64,000 bases of DNA from Gryganskiella cystojenkinii (taxonomy: Eukaryota > Mortierellomycota > Mortierellomycetes > Mortierellales > Mortierellaceae): assembly GCA_015852425.1 (NCBI GenBank), contig JAAAIG010000001.1, positions 91,757-155,756 on the forward strand, in the 5' to 3' direction. The notes under the pieces were generated by a model. That model had not been told where the DNA came from and made no database searches. It saw only the letters and a list, made by a program, of their open reading frames with translations. A program made the translations under genes and the position numbers. Each line of letters starts with the position of its first letter. Positions within the stretch are counted from its first letter, which is position 1. This document shows positions 33,719 through 43,464 of the stretch, piece by piece.

Positions 33719-35560
33719 TCAACTCTTGTGGTGTCGGTCGCTCGAAGACTTTGAGGACCTAGACTTGGGCTTGAGTCTCTCGATCTCTCCTTCTTCCCTC
33801 TCGGAATCAGAGTCCTGTCGGCGGTGCTTTCTTGAACGGCCACTTGACGATTTCTTAGATTCATTTTTGGCAGTGTCGTCTCCTTCAGAGTCAGAGTCCT
33901 CACGATGACTTGTACGATGGCTGCTCCTTGAAGATCTCGAGGAGAGGCCCCTGCGATCGCTCTCCTCGTCCGACCCTGAATCTCTCCGGCGGCTGGACTT
34001 CTGATCATCTTTGAATGACTGGGAAGAGGAACCGCCGCGATCGCCTTTCTGGTCTTTGGATTCGGAGTCCCGCCTATGTTTCTTGTGGTAGTTGCTCATG
34101 GAGGACCGCGAAGAAGATCCCTTTCGATCCTTCTCTTTTTCTTCCTCAGACTCGGAGTCTCGCCTGCAGCTCTTGCGGCGATCTTTTGAGGACCTTAATG
34201 CCCTAGATGATTTTGATGAAGATGATTTTCTGCGGCGATCGTCGTCAGTGTCCTCCTCTGAGTCGGTGTCTCTGTCTCGGCGACGACTTTGTCGTTTTTT
34301 CTTGGACATTCGCCGCCGCTCTTCCTCTTCTTTCTCTGAATCTGGGCTTTCCGAAAGGTGGCGACGACGACTCGATATGTGGTGGCTGCTGCTGCTGCTG
34401 CGCCTCTTGGAAGACTTTCCCTTTTGACTGCTACTCTTTCGCTTCTTGCTCTTTTTCAGGGATTGTTTATCGTCATCTAGATCAGAATGGATATCCAAGG
34501 CGGGATCGTATCCCTCCTGGAAATACTTGTCCATGCGAGATCCTAGTGTTGAACCTGAGGGGGGCGTGGATTCTCTTTTAGATGATGGTGATGATGAAGA
34601 GCTGTATTTTTTGTCGCCTCGGCCGCGAACCTCGACGCTAGCATCCTTTTTGCTACTCCTCGACTTCGCCTTTGGTGACCTTGATCTTGAACTTGATGGG
34701 GATCGACTCGACACTGATCGCGACCTTGAGCTTGATAGAGACCGTGACCGTGACCTGGTCCTGGATCTGGATCTTGACTGTGATGGAGATTGCGGTGTTT
34801 TCTTCCATGTGTCGCTGTTAGCTGTCAGATCTTGACCTTTCCTCCAGCTTGGTATTGTGGTGGAAGTCTTAGAGATGGTCCTGCCTCGAGGATATTGGTC
34901 CTCGATTTCATCCATTCTCATCCTTCCAGACGGTTTCAGAGAAAAAGACTGCTTCACAGATAGGGACTCTTTGTCATCAAGGTCTCCGATCTCGAGTTCA
35001 TCCATTCGCATCCTACCCGAGGATGACTTTGGTGATGAATCCCGCCAATCTTTGGCCCGGTACATTCTCTCTGTATTCGGTTTCCGTCTTCTGCCGCGGC
35101 TGTCACGATCCTCCCCACGATCGGCTGCTTTCCTATCCAGGTCCGCTATCAAAGCCTTGGCAATCTCGGACGCTCGTTTTTCTTCTGATCGAATAAGAGC
35201 TTGATTATGTTCGTCCGTATGTTTGATGATCGAGGACAGGAACCGTTTGTTGGTCTTGAGACCGTTACTTTCTGCTCGATCAATAATCACACCAGATGGT
35301 AACTGGATCTTGTCCACAGAATCGGTCTTGGCAGGGGAAGCTTTCGGACCAGAGCCTAGACCAAACTTGTCGTATTTTGCACGCGATTCAGCTGCAGACT
35401 TCATGATCATGTCTGCAACATACTCGTCGAGGTCTTGGTCGGAGACATGGTCATGCTTCCCGGTGCCTCCTCCGATGGCGGCACGGACGAGGTTGGAGAC
35501 GATCGAAGATAGTGTATTGAGTGGCTTTTTTGTTGCGGATGGGTCTTTTTTGGTTGTCAT
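33719..35560 (-). CDS. RS/RD-rich nuclear-type protein, possibly NKAPD1-like
   Basis: An intronless frame of 613 residues from the ATG at 35560. The N-terminal 190 residues are ordered-looking and include KRFLSSIIKHTDEHNQAL at about residues 116-133 and SSGRMRMDE twice further on. This resembles the RHTDAHN and SSRMRSD segments of the metazoan NKAPD1 (C11orf57) family, but that comparison is from memory and tentative. From about residue 250 the protein is mostly Arg/Ser, Asp/Ser and Lys repeats (SRSRSRTRSRSRS, repeated RRDSESEE-type units), typical of splicing-speckle proteins. A role in nuclear RNA processing is an inference from composition. It precedes RPA49 on the same strand by 150 bp. 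Confidence 0.75.
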   Translation of the reverse strand: MTTKKDPSATKKPLNTLSSIVSNLVRAAIGGGTGKHDHVSDQDLDEYVADMIMKSAAESRAKYDKFGLGSGPKASPAKTDSVDKIQLPSGVIIDRAESNGLKTNKRFLSSIIKHTDEHNQALIRSEEKRASEIAKALIADLDRKAADRGEDRDSRGRRRKPNTERMYRAKDWRDSSPKSSSGRMRMDELEIGDLDDKESLSVKQSFSLKPSGRMRMDEIEDQYPRGRTISKTSTTIPSWRKGQDLTANSDTWKKTPQSPSQSRSRSRTRSRSRSLSSSRSRSVSSRSPSSSRSRSPKAKSRSSKKDASVEVRGRGDKKYSSSSSPSSKRESTPPSGSTLGSRMDKYFQEGYDPALDIHSDLDDDKQSLKKSKKRKSSSQKGKSSKRRSSSSSHHISSRRRHLSESPDSEKEEEERRRMSKKKRQSRRRDRDTDSEEDTDDDRRRKSSSSKSSRALRSSKDRRKSCRRDSESEEEKEKDRKGSSSRSSMSNYHKKHRRDSESKDQKGDRGGSSSQSFKDDQKSSRRRDSGSDEESDRRGLSSRSSRSSHRTSHREDSDSEGDDTAKNESKKSSSGRSRKHRRQDSDSEREEGEIERLKPKSRSSKSSSDRHHKS

Positions 35561-35712
35561 GACGGGAACATGCTTTGTTTTCTTCGATGAAACACGCAAG
35601 TAAAAGGTGGTCTTTTCCACAGTACAGATCACGTGATTAAAATGCTAATTTTACTTCGGGAATGCGTTTGTTTTTGCAAGGATAAGATATGAATGCTTGA
35701 TGGGGAGACTAT

Positions 35713-37730
35713 TTACTTCGCCTTGGGTCCACTGTAAGAAGTTAAAGATGAAAAAAAAAATGCTGTATCAATATACCAGTCTTGCAACGCAACAGCCAGG
35801 GCACGTTCAGAAATCATTGAGAGAAAAATAGCTTACCGCTTGGGGAGAGGGAAGGTCAGAGGAACAGTCAAGACGGCTCTCTTCTTCATCTTGGCGTCTT
35901 CAACACTGACGTTCATTTGAGCCTTCTGCGTTGCTGTAAGCTCGTTGATCTTGCATCCCATAGCCTTGAACAACTCGTTGACCTTGGTCTGCTTCAGGGA
36001 GAGATCTCTCGTAATCAAACTGGCGTCCATGTTGAAGTTCTCCAAGGTCAAAGCGATAGCGAGAATCCAGCAGAGCAACTTATCCTTGGACTTTGGCGTG
36101 AAAGTGTGTCTATAAAAAGATTATTGTTCATATAAATAAGAGTTAATAAATCATCACAAGTAATGCAATAGATTATGAGTTGTTTTGAACGTCTCTGGAA
36201 ACGAATGAGATCCGGCTCAGTGCAAATAAACATACCGCTTCTTGTCAGTTCCCTGAGGGCTTTCTGTGAACCGCTCATAAAAGTTCTCGAGGATCAGACT
36301 AGGGGCATCTCCCATGATCCTGTTCACGGTCTCGCTATCATCCAAGCGTCTATCGGGGATGGTGCTGAAAGCCATCAAGAAGTTGATGTACATCAACAAA
36401 CGAATCCTGTGACGATCCTTCTTGCTGACAGCAAGAGCGGCTGTAAGACCATCGTTGACATAGGTTGATCCAGGGAAGGGCAAGATTTCCAGAGGCTTGT
36501 TGGTCTTGTCAAGCAAGGCCTTGAAGGGGATGATCTGGTATTCTGCTGGGGTGATGAGGGTATCCAACTTGTAAATGTCCTCGACCTTGGTGGCGTTGAT
36601 GTCGTAAGGGGGAATAGGTCTGTCCTCGTCAGCCTTGGCCTTGATCTCAGCTATAACGGCGAATTTGCAGACGATTGTTAGCTATATTCACCTTGCTCAA
36701 GCCAATTGTTTAACATAGTTGAGAATGAAAGCTGCAGTTACCCTTAGATGGCAAAGCCGAGGTCTTGGCAGCGATCGAGTCGGTGAGGATAGAAGCGACA
36801 CTCTCCAAAGTACTGACGTTGACGGCGTTGCGCTCCACAGACTTGATCTGCTGCTTGATCTTCTTGGTACCGAAAGCCTCTCCCAAAGTGTTCTTTGCTT
36901 GCATGAACTATTGTTTGTATGAATAAGCATTAATCAGCTCCTGTTACTACCGGATCAGGTAAGCGACTTCTCTCTCCAATTTATACAAGCTCCACGTAAG
37001 TAAGTACCTGTTCGCGGGAAGATGTGTGAACCTTGGCGTTTTTCAGAGATTTGATTGTACGATCCACAGCAATGACAGGAGCATCCTTGAAAATGACTTT
37101 GTCTGTGTTCTTGTCGCGGATTGCAATGACATATCTGTTGATTAGACAGGATCGATCGTCCAAAAGGACAAAAAAAATGGGGTTTGTGTCAATCTGCCAG
37201 TCAAGTGTTCTTTCCGATTTGGTGACATGATTATCGATCCTGCTTCGATATTGAGTTGATCAGATGACACACCTGCAGAATCCTTGACGGGCGCTCTCGC
37301 CAAAGTTTTGTCCGACAAATTCGACCTTTCCAGTATCAGCCTCAATGATGCGTCTCTTCTTCTTGCTCTTTGTCTCCTCGGTATCGGGTTTGTACACGTT
37401 GAAGGGAGTATCCTTTGGTGGGGTGATTCCGGGGAAGACAGCTATAAGAAGCATCGGTACCAAAAGTTTCATGTTAGAGTAAGTCACGAAGAGAGATGAA
37501 TGTGACCTCTTGTGCCGCTGATAGTCATTCCTGTTCGTCCGCACAGTGCAATAAATGCAAAGAGACTGTAGTGAAACGAATTTTCAATGAAATGGCGGAA
37601 CAGTGAAAAAGACGAGTCCCTTACCCAGAAAAGGTCCTTCGACGCCAGCATCGACATCGCTGCGCGCGTATTCGAGGGAGACCTTCTGTCCGTCCTCTTT
37701 GTTCTTTCTTTTTGATGATGAAGATGACAT
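35713..37730 (-). CDS. RPA49: RNA polymerase I subunit A49 (8 exons)
   Basis: RPA49 (PAF53 in animals) pairs with A34.5 on RNA polymerase I and aids initiation and elongation of rRNA. Exons 37730-37625, 37530-37507, 37441-37273, 37134-37008, 36907-36742, 36650-36236, 36109-35837 and 35731-35713 join to 432 residues, near the 415 of yeast. Family blocks are visible: AVFPGITPPKDTPFNVYK (N-terminal dimerisation domain), TLGEAFGTKKIKQ, the tandem winged-helix region from about residue 240 (RPIPPYDINATKVEDIYKLD), and KAMGCKINELT near the end. Exon 2 is only 24 nt and uses an odd donor (GTCACA), the weakest join. The last exon encodes a basic GPKAK tail. The start is divergent to an F-box gene. Confidence 0.92.
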
Positions 37731-38396
37731 TATGTGCGAATGAACTGATAAAAAGAAAGGAGTGTGCAATGGTTGCTGCAACAGTTGAGGTGGAGTAAAA
37801 AAGAGAAGAGGGAGTATTTTTTTTTTGACATGCTTTCTTTATGTGACTGTGTATTTTGACAATAAACAAAAAGTCATGTGACTTTGATGGTCCCTTTTTT
37901 GAAGTGCAGGCAGACAGGACACTCCGAGGAACTCTCTTTCCTCCTCTTCTTGTTTCTCATTGCATTGTCAAGAAATGCAACCTTACTCTTGAACGCACAA
38001 ACGACGACGACTGTGCTGGTACACAGCAACACCACAGCAACACCACAGGGTAGCCACTCCAGCCCACACCAAAAAATAAAATAAAATATAAAAAATCAGG
38101 AACAACCACTTCCTCCATACGCGCACGTGGCAGTGCACGCCAGAGAAAAGGGCGGCGGAGGACTCGAGCCAAGTCAGTCGTCAAGGAACAAAGGGCTGTT
38201 TTGGTGATGGCTCGAATTCTATTTTCAGAGCAAAGACGGCCCATCACATCCACCATCTTCATTTGTTCACCCCCTCCTACCCCTCTTTTCCCTCGCTTTT
38301 CCCCTCCCTTTTTCTCCTCCTTCCTTCATCTCTTCATATTCTCCTTTTTACCTGCACGCACGGGCTGAACCGACAGACAGACTCAACAACCTCAAA
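37731..38396. promoter_or_regulatory. Divergent intergenic region, RPA49 / F-box gene
   Basis: A 666-bp head-to-head promoter region. The F-box side (38260-38395) is almost all C and T. A pair of ACAGCAACACC words occurs in tandem at about 38024-38046. No other defined site is seen. Confidence 0.5.
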
Positions 38397-40250
38397 ATGA
38401 CTCGTCGTCAGGCACTCGACCTACCCGAGATACGGTCCAGAGTCGGCACATACCTCAACAGGCAGGAACTTCTCCGTTGTGTCCTCGTGTCTGCAGACTG
38501 GCACTCGTCGTTTACACCATATCTCTATCGCATCATCACTTTTGGGCCTAGAACGGACCTTGGTCCTGCTCCGCTATTGTCGTCGCTCTCACAGTATCGG
38601 CATCATATTCAAGAACTCGACTTCTCGGTCTTTTCTTATGAAGTCCTAGCTTCGCTTCGGGGCTGTACAACACTACACTCGCTCAAGTATCGACAGGTCC
38701 ATTTCCAGCTCGAACCCAGGTCTCAGCAGGAGCCTCCTAGGGCCCTCTCACTGCTGGAGCAAACGATGCAGGATCGTTGGACCTCCGAGGAGGTTGAGCT
38801 AAATCGTCTAATCGAACTGGACAGGACTCGACTGAATCTGGAATGTTGGCGTCTCTTGCCAGTCTTCTTGAGTGCTCACGGATCCACGCTACAAACGATC
38901 CACCTCTCAGACTTCGACCCCTATCCGTCCACAGAACTTTGGGAGGCAATTGCCAACACCTGCTCAAACCTGGAGGTACTCCATCTGTGTGCACTTCAGG
39001 TACCGCACCATGCATTTGGAGTCTTCGTTCAAGCCTGCTCTAGAGCACGGGAGGTTACCATGCGGGCCGTCCAACTGCCAAGTGACCTCTCACCCCACAC
39101 TTACACCCCGTCGCAGTGGCTACCGAGGATGCTACAGAGGCATTTACAGGAAAGTGGGAATGCTGAAAATTCGCCGTCAACCAGTGTCGGTCTCTCCTTG
39201 TCTACCCTCTGGAGCAAAACTAGAAGACTGCGTGTGTATGGTATGCAAGCCTTCTCCGTCGATGCCATGACCCTCTTTACGAGTCTCTTTCCGAATCTCG
39301 AGGACCTTTCCTGGTGGGATACACGCGTTCCTGTGAATCATCCTCGCCTGTTATGCGTCGTTGCCTCTCAAGGAATCTGGCCACAACTCAACTCGTTGGA
39401 ACTTCAAAGCCGCGGCCTCGAAGATCAAGATCTTGCATTACTCATAGGTACTATGACCCGTATCGAAAAAATACTCGTTGAGGAGTCTGGCTTCGGGATT
39501 CATTGCTTCCGAGCTTTGATGCTGCGGGACAGCCTAGTCTTTGAAGGGCTGCGGGAATTACGCCTTGGCAGGAGCGAAAACCTGACCGGAGCGATGGCTT
39601 GCAGGATCCTAGAGAACTGTCCAAAGCTGGAACAGTTCTCCAGTCTTGCTACCATTAGCTTTTTGGATCTGATGGTCCAGTCTCCGACCGATGGAGAAGC
39701 AAGACCCTGGATCTGCCTTGGCTTACGAAACTTGACGATCAAGTTTGACCTGGGCACACCGGAAATTTTGCAAAAGGAAACGTCGCCCATGGATGAGGGT
39801 TTCTTCAAGAAAACCATACCTCTTGCTCGGTCGAAAATGGCATGCCTCACCAGGAGAAATACTGGTCTACCTGGAAAGACCCTATCCGATTATGACCTCA
39901 AAGACCGCTCCCGAATCGTCTTTGGTCAACTCGCTCGACTGACTCGGCTGGAGGTCCTGAATATCTCGGGAAGCGAGTGCTGTCATGACGACGGTACATC
40001 GCGAACACCACAACAACGGGACCTGCAGTTCCGTTCGGGTTATGGACTGACCATGCTCGATCAACTCAAGCAGTTGCACACGATCGGGTTCAAACGGACG
40101 GATCAAATATTGGCACGAAAAGAGATCGATTGGATGTTAGTCAACTGGCCCCTCTTGCGGTACGTCGAGGGTCAATTGAACCCGGTCCAATCCATCCACG
40201 AGAGTCTTTTAGCGATGCTGCGGAACCGGAAGGTGGGTGTGGGTTATTAA
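38397..40250 (+). CDS. F-box / leucine-rich-repeat protein, intronless
   Basis: A 617-residue single-exon SCF receptor candidate. The F-box occupies about residues 6-48 (LDLPEIRSRVGTYLNRQELL, then VLVSADWHSSFTPYLY). It is followed by the family's link LQTIHLSDF and a series of LRR segments, for example CSNLEVLHLCALQ, FPNLEDLSWWD, GLRELRLGRSENLTG and CPKLEQFSSLAT. The last 80 residues have the family's closing pattern, QLARLTRLEVLNIS and MLDQLKQLHTIGF. This intact gene is the best template in the window for reading the decayed copies at 18577-19900 and 21530-21850. Its end lies 173 bp from the convergent Atg22-like gene. Targets are unknown. Confidence 0.87.
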   Translation: MTRRQALDLPEIRSRVGTYLNRQELLRCVLVSADWHSSFTPYLYRIITFGPRTDLGPAPLLSSLSQYRHHIQELDFSVFSYEVLASLRGCTTLHSLKYRQVHFQLEPRSQQEPPRALSLLEQTMQDRWTSEEVELNRLIELDRTRLNLECWRLLPVFLSAHGSTLQTIHLSDFDPYPSTELWEAIANTCSNLEVLHLCALQVPHHAFGVFVQACSRAREVTMRAVQLPSDLSPHTYTPSQWLPRMLQRHLQESGNAENSPSTSVGLSLSTLWSKTRRLRVYGMQAFSVDAMTLFTSLFPNLEDLSWWDTRVPVNHPRLLCVVASQGIWPQLNSLELQSRGLEDQDLALLIGTMTRIEKILVEESGFGIHCFRALMLRDSLVFEGLRELRLGRSENLTGAMACRILENCPKLEQFSSLATISFLDLMVQSPTDGEARPWICLGLRNLTIKFDLGTPEILQKETSPMDEGFFKKTIPLARSKMACLTRRNTGLPGKTLSDYDLKDRSRIVFGQLARLTRLEVLNISGSECCHDDGTSRTPQQRDLQFRSGYGLTMLDQLKQLHTIGFKRTDQILARKEIDWMLVNWPLLRYVEGQLNPVQSIHESLLAMLRNRKVGVGY

Positions 40251-40423
40251 GGACATGGCGGATTTTTGTGTGCCACACTGGCTTAGTATATAGAAAACTA
40301 CAATTCACCCCATCAAAAAAAATCTCAATTTTGTTATCTGCTTGATGTCTATGATACAAAATATATTCTTGTGGCGGTGTGATGTAGGGACATGGCTACC
40401 CGTAATCAGATTTCTTAGACATC

Positions 40424-42399
40424 CTAGAACACATGCTTCTCCTCATCGATAATGATCGTTTCCCGGGCCATATCTGAGCCCATCTCTGAGGGATTGCCTT
40501 GGAGCTTGAGTCGTTCCTTCTCCGCTACCTCGTTCTTGTAGAAGTCGACGGCTTCTTGACGACCCTTCTCCACTGTTTCGTTGGCAGGAAGATATTAGAG
40601 GAAGGATTAATAATCGTTTACTGGAACAAATACGTGCCAATCAGACATAAAGATCCATGAGATAAACTACTTACCATTGACGAAACACATCATGAAAGCG
40701 GGGATATAAAACTGAGAAAGCAAGAACCACCAGGTATGACGGATACCCGACTGCTGGATAATAGCAGTACAAATAAGAGGCCTAGCCATGAGGCACAAAC
40801 ATACACGGTTTGTAAGTATGAATTCATTCCTTCTTAATTATAGAAGCAAGAGGCGGTGTACGGTTTACCCTGCTTACCCAATCCAAGAAGAGGACACACT
40901 GGCCATCTCAAACAGAGCGTAAAGCTCATTCTCATGTCCAACAGGAATAAACTGCGAGAATACGACACGGTTGGACGAGTTAATGGCGCCGATAAAGAAG
41001 CCAAAGAACGCAGCCAACATGTACAATTCCCAGAGCTTTTTAAGTCCCACAGGGTTGCCTTTAATGAGGCCCAACAAACAATAGACCGGGATTAATCCAA
41101 AGAGACAAGAGTTGATGATGATCACTCGCATGGGCTTAACGCCTTTGCTGTTCTGAAGCCAGATCCAGAACCACATTCCCGTTGCGGCTGTGATAAACTG
41201 AATCAAGGCCGCTATGATCAAGGACGTGTTCGAGGCCTGGAGTTGGTCTTGAGCGATCAAAACAGCCATATTGGTGGCAGAGGTTAGACCATCACCGAGG
41301 ATGAACCAGGCACAGAGATAGTAGAACATGGTTTTGAGTTTTCGGACCTGACTAACCGTCCTACCAATACGCTTGTATCCAAACGTGAACATGTTGGCTC
41401 CTGGTGGCAAGGCAGGTGAGGTTCTTTGGTATGACAAGACCCAGTACGTAATCATAAAGATCAAGACGAATACTGAACTCATGACAAGACAGTAACCAAG
41501 AATCAAGGCTGTAGCATCAGTCATGATCAAGACGATCGCGGCCAAGACCGTCAGGGTGATACCACCAACGAAACCCGCGGCCGAGGCGCCTCCAGATAGG
41601 AACGTCGCGGTCTTGACCTTCGCCAGGATGTACTCCTGTGAATCCTCACCATAGTCAACCAGGGCTCGAACGACTGTTGGGTGGTGTCTTGCCAACAAGG
41701 GGATGTGAGCGTCATAAAAGTTTAATGTCGCGCCGTTGAAAATGAGACCTGATAGAAAAAACGATATGTGGCAAAGGGTTAGTCCATGGTATAGGCTTGA
41801 ATTTGGGGATAGCAATACTGGGTCAATTGGACTAGAATCTTACCAATGACCATCAAAAGTCCAGAGACCCACCAGACCTCAGGTTTCAAGGGACCAATGA
41901 ACATGAACGCGGTCGACAGGGCGAGCAAGGTGCAGAACGTCAACATCAGCTTGCGAGATGAACGGCCATGGTCCGCGAACGCCGAGGTTCCCAAGGAAAC
42001 AAAAATCGTACACCAAACCGCGACCACGTTGATCAACAGTGCATATGATGTAGGTTCAATCCCCTGGATGAATCCAAACGGAACCACACACTTGTCCCCT
42101 GCTGGAATATCGGTATCCTTTGCTGGACAAGGAATGGAAAGGTCGGATTTGAGATGAGAGGCGGTCCTTGCAACCTGTTGGATGAGCAAGGGTTGAAAGA
42201 TGGACCCGGTCGTGTTGGCCCAGGCGAAATAACCAAACCCAAAAAGGAAGAAGGCCCAAAGTTCAGATTTTTTGACGAGACGTTCGGGAATATGAGGTTG
42301 GAGTTCAAGTTCATCATTGGGGTCATCATAGAAGAGACGTTTTCGGAGGTTATGAAGGCGTCCTCCTTGACTGCCAGCCTCCTTTGTTGGTTCGGACAT
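40424..42399 (-). CDS. Atg22-like vacuolar amino-acid effluxer (4 exons)
   Basis: Atg22 family (major-facilitator-like) proteins export amino acids such as leucine from the vacuole after autophagy. Exons 42399-41844, 41748-40878, 40781-40675 and 40572-40424 join to 560 residues, typical for the family. There are about 12 hydrophobic segments, beginning with LWAFFLFGFGYFAWANT near residue 48. The diagnostic late block is present: an NSSNRVVFSQFIPVGHENELYAL stretch followed by FEMASVSSSWIGP, equivalent to the SRTLFSELIPPG and SSWIGP region of Atg22. A long cytosolic loop lies between helices 6 and 7, and the C-terminal 45 residues are hydrophilic and charged. UNC-93 is an alternative family but lacks the SSWIGP block. 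The gene shares a divergent upstream region with the F-box gene at 43465. Confidence 0.85.
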
Positions 42400-43464
42400 G
42401 GTTTTTTTGGGGTTTGAGAGTGAGAAAGAGAGGCGAGAGACAGAGGAATAAAGAGAGTGAAGGGATTGTGGGAACGAGGGAATAAGATGAATACGAATGA
42501 CCGCCTGAGGAGAAAAGAAGTGAAAAAAAGAAAGAGGAGTGAAAAGAGAAAGCTATCTAGAAAGAAGTGCAAAGAGAAGCGTTCTTGGGAGTGGGCTAGG
42601 GTCGAGTGAATGCTCTCGTTAAGAAAGCTTATTTTTCTTTCGTTCGGCGATCGTGCGCAATTGTTGGTCTTTTTTGTGCTCGATTCTCTCTATTCCCGCC
42701 TTCCTTCATCTCCGCCTTTTTTTCTGGACAATCAAAAACCACCAGCCCATCCTGGCTCTCACAGGATGTCCAGTCATCCAAGACGAGATCGTGTTGCTCT
42801 TGAGGGTATCCATTCCCAACACACGCATATGCGGCCAATCACGTCTGAGAAGAGAGACCCCTTTTTTGTATTCCAATGTGATTGATGCAGGATCATTATC
42901 ATTTAAAACGGTTCATCCCCTACTGCTACTTTGACAACCAAGGCAACCTTCGGGGGATTCAGTTTTTACGCACGACTCACTTTCTGGTTCAAATGTTGGT
43001 CATGAGATTTGCACCAACGCAAAGGCACCGAGCACTAGAAAAGTCAACAAATACACAAATCGGCGAACAGCTCTTTGGTGGTTCATTGTTGGTCGCTTGT
43101 TGATCGTCACTGCACACCACTTTCAAACTCTAGACCTTTCTCGCATTACCGTTGGATCTTAACCTTTGCGGTTCTCTTGTTTTCAGAAGATGTTGCCTCT
43201 CCACATTCAAATGACACAAAAGGGTAAACGAGTGCGTTGCTTAAAGTCTCGTCAATTGGACAAGAAAAATTGCCGTAGAAAAAACGCGCAACGGTTGGTA
43301 GATGGACAACAGGAGCCGTAGTCGCTGCGGCACGCGATTTTTGAGCCAAAAAAACAACGAAATTCTTCGAACTTCTCTTTCCTCATTCATCGCCACATTT
43401 CACCTGTTCTCTCCGTCTTTCATTCCCATCTTCATTTTGGTAATCAAATGCGCTGATTAACCAT
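42400..43464. promoter_or_regulatory. Divergent intergenic region, Atg22-like / F-box gene
   Basis: A 1065-bp head-to-head region that must hold two promoters. The 200 bp next to the Atg22-like gene are purine-rich on the plus strand (a pyrimidine leader on its own strand). The 100 bp before 43465 are CT-rich. Several 60-90-codon frames are present but none looks coding. Confidence 0.45.

Noticed and set aside
40424..42399. UNC-93 type transporter as identity of the Atg22-like gene
   Set aside because: The late FSQFIPVGHENELYAL / SSSWIGP block and the loop layout fit Atg22 better.
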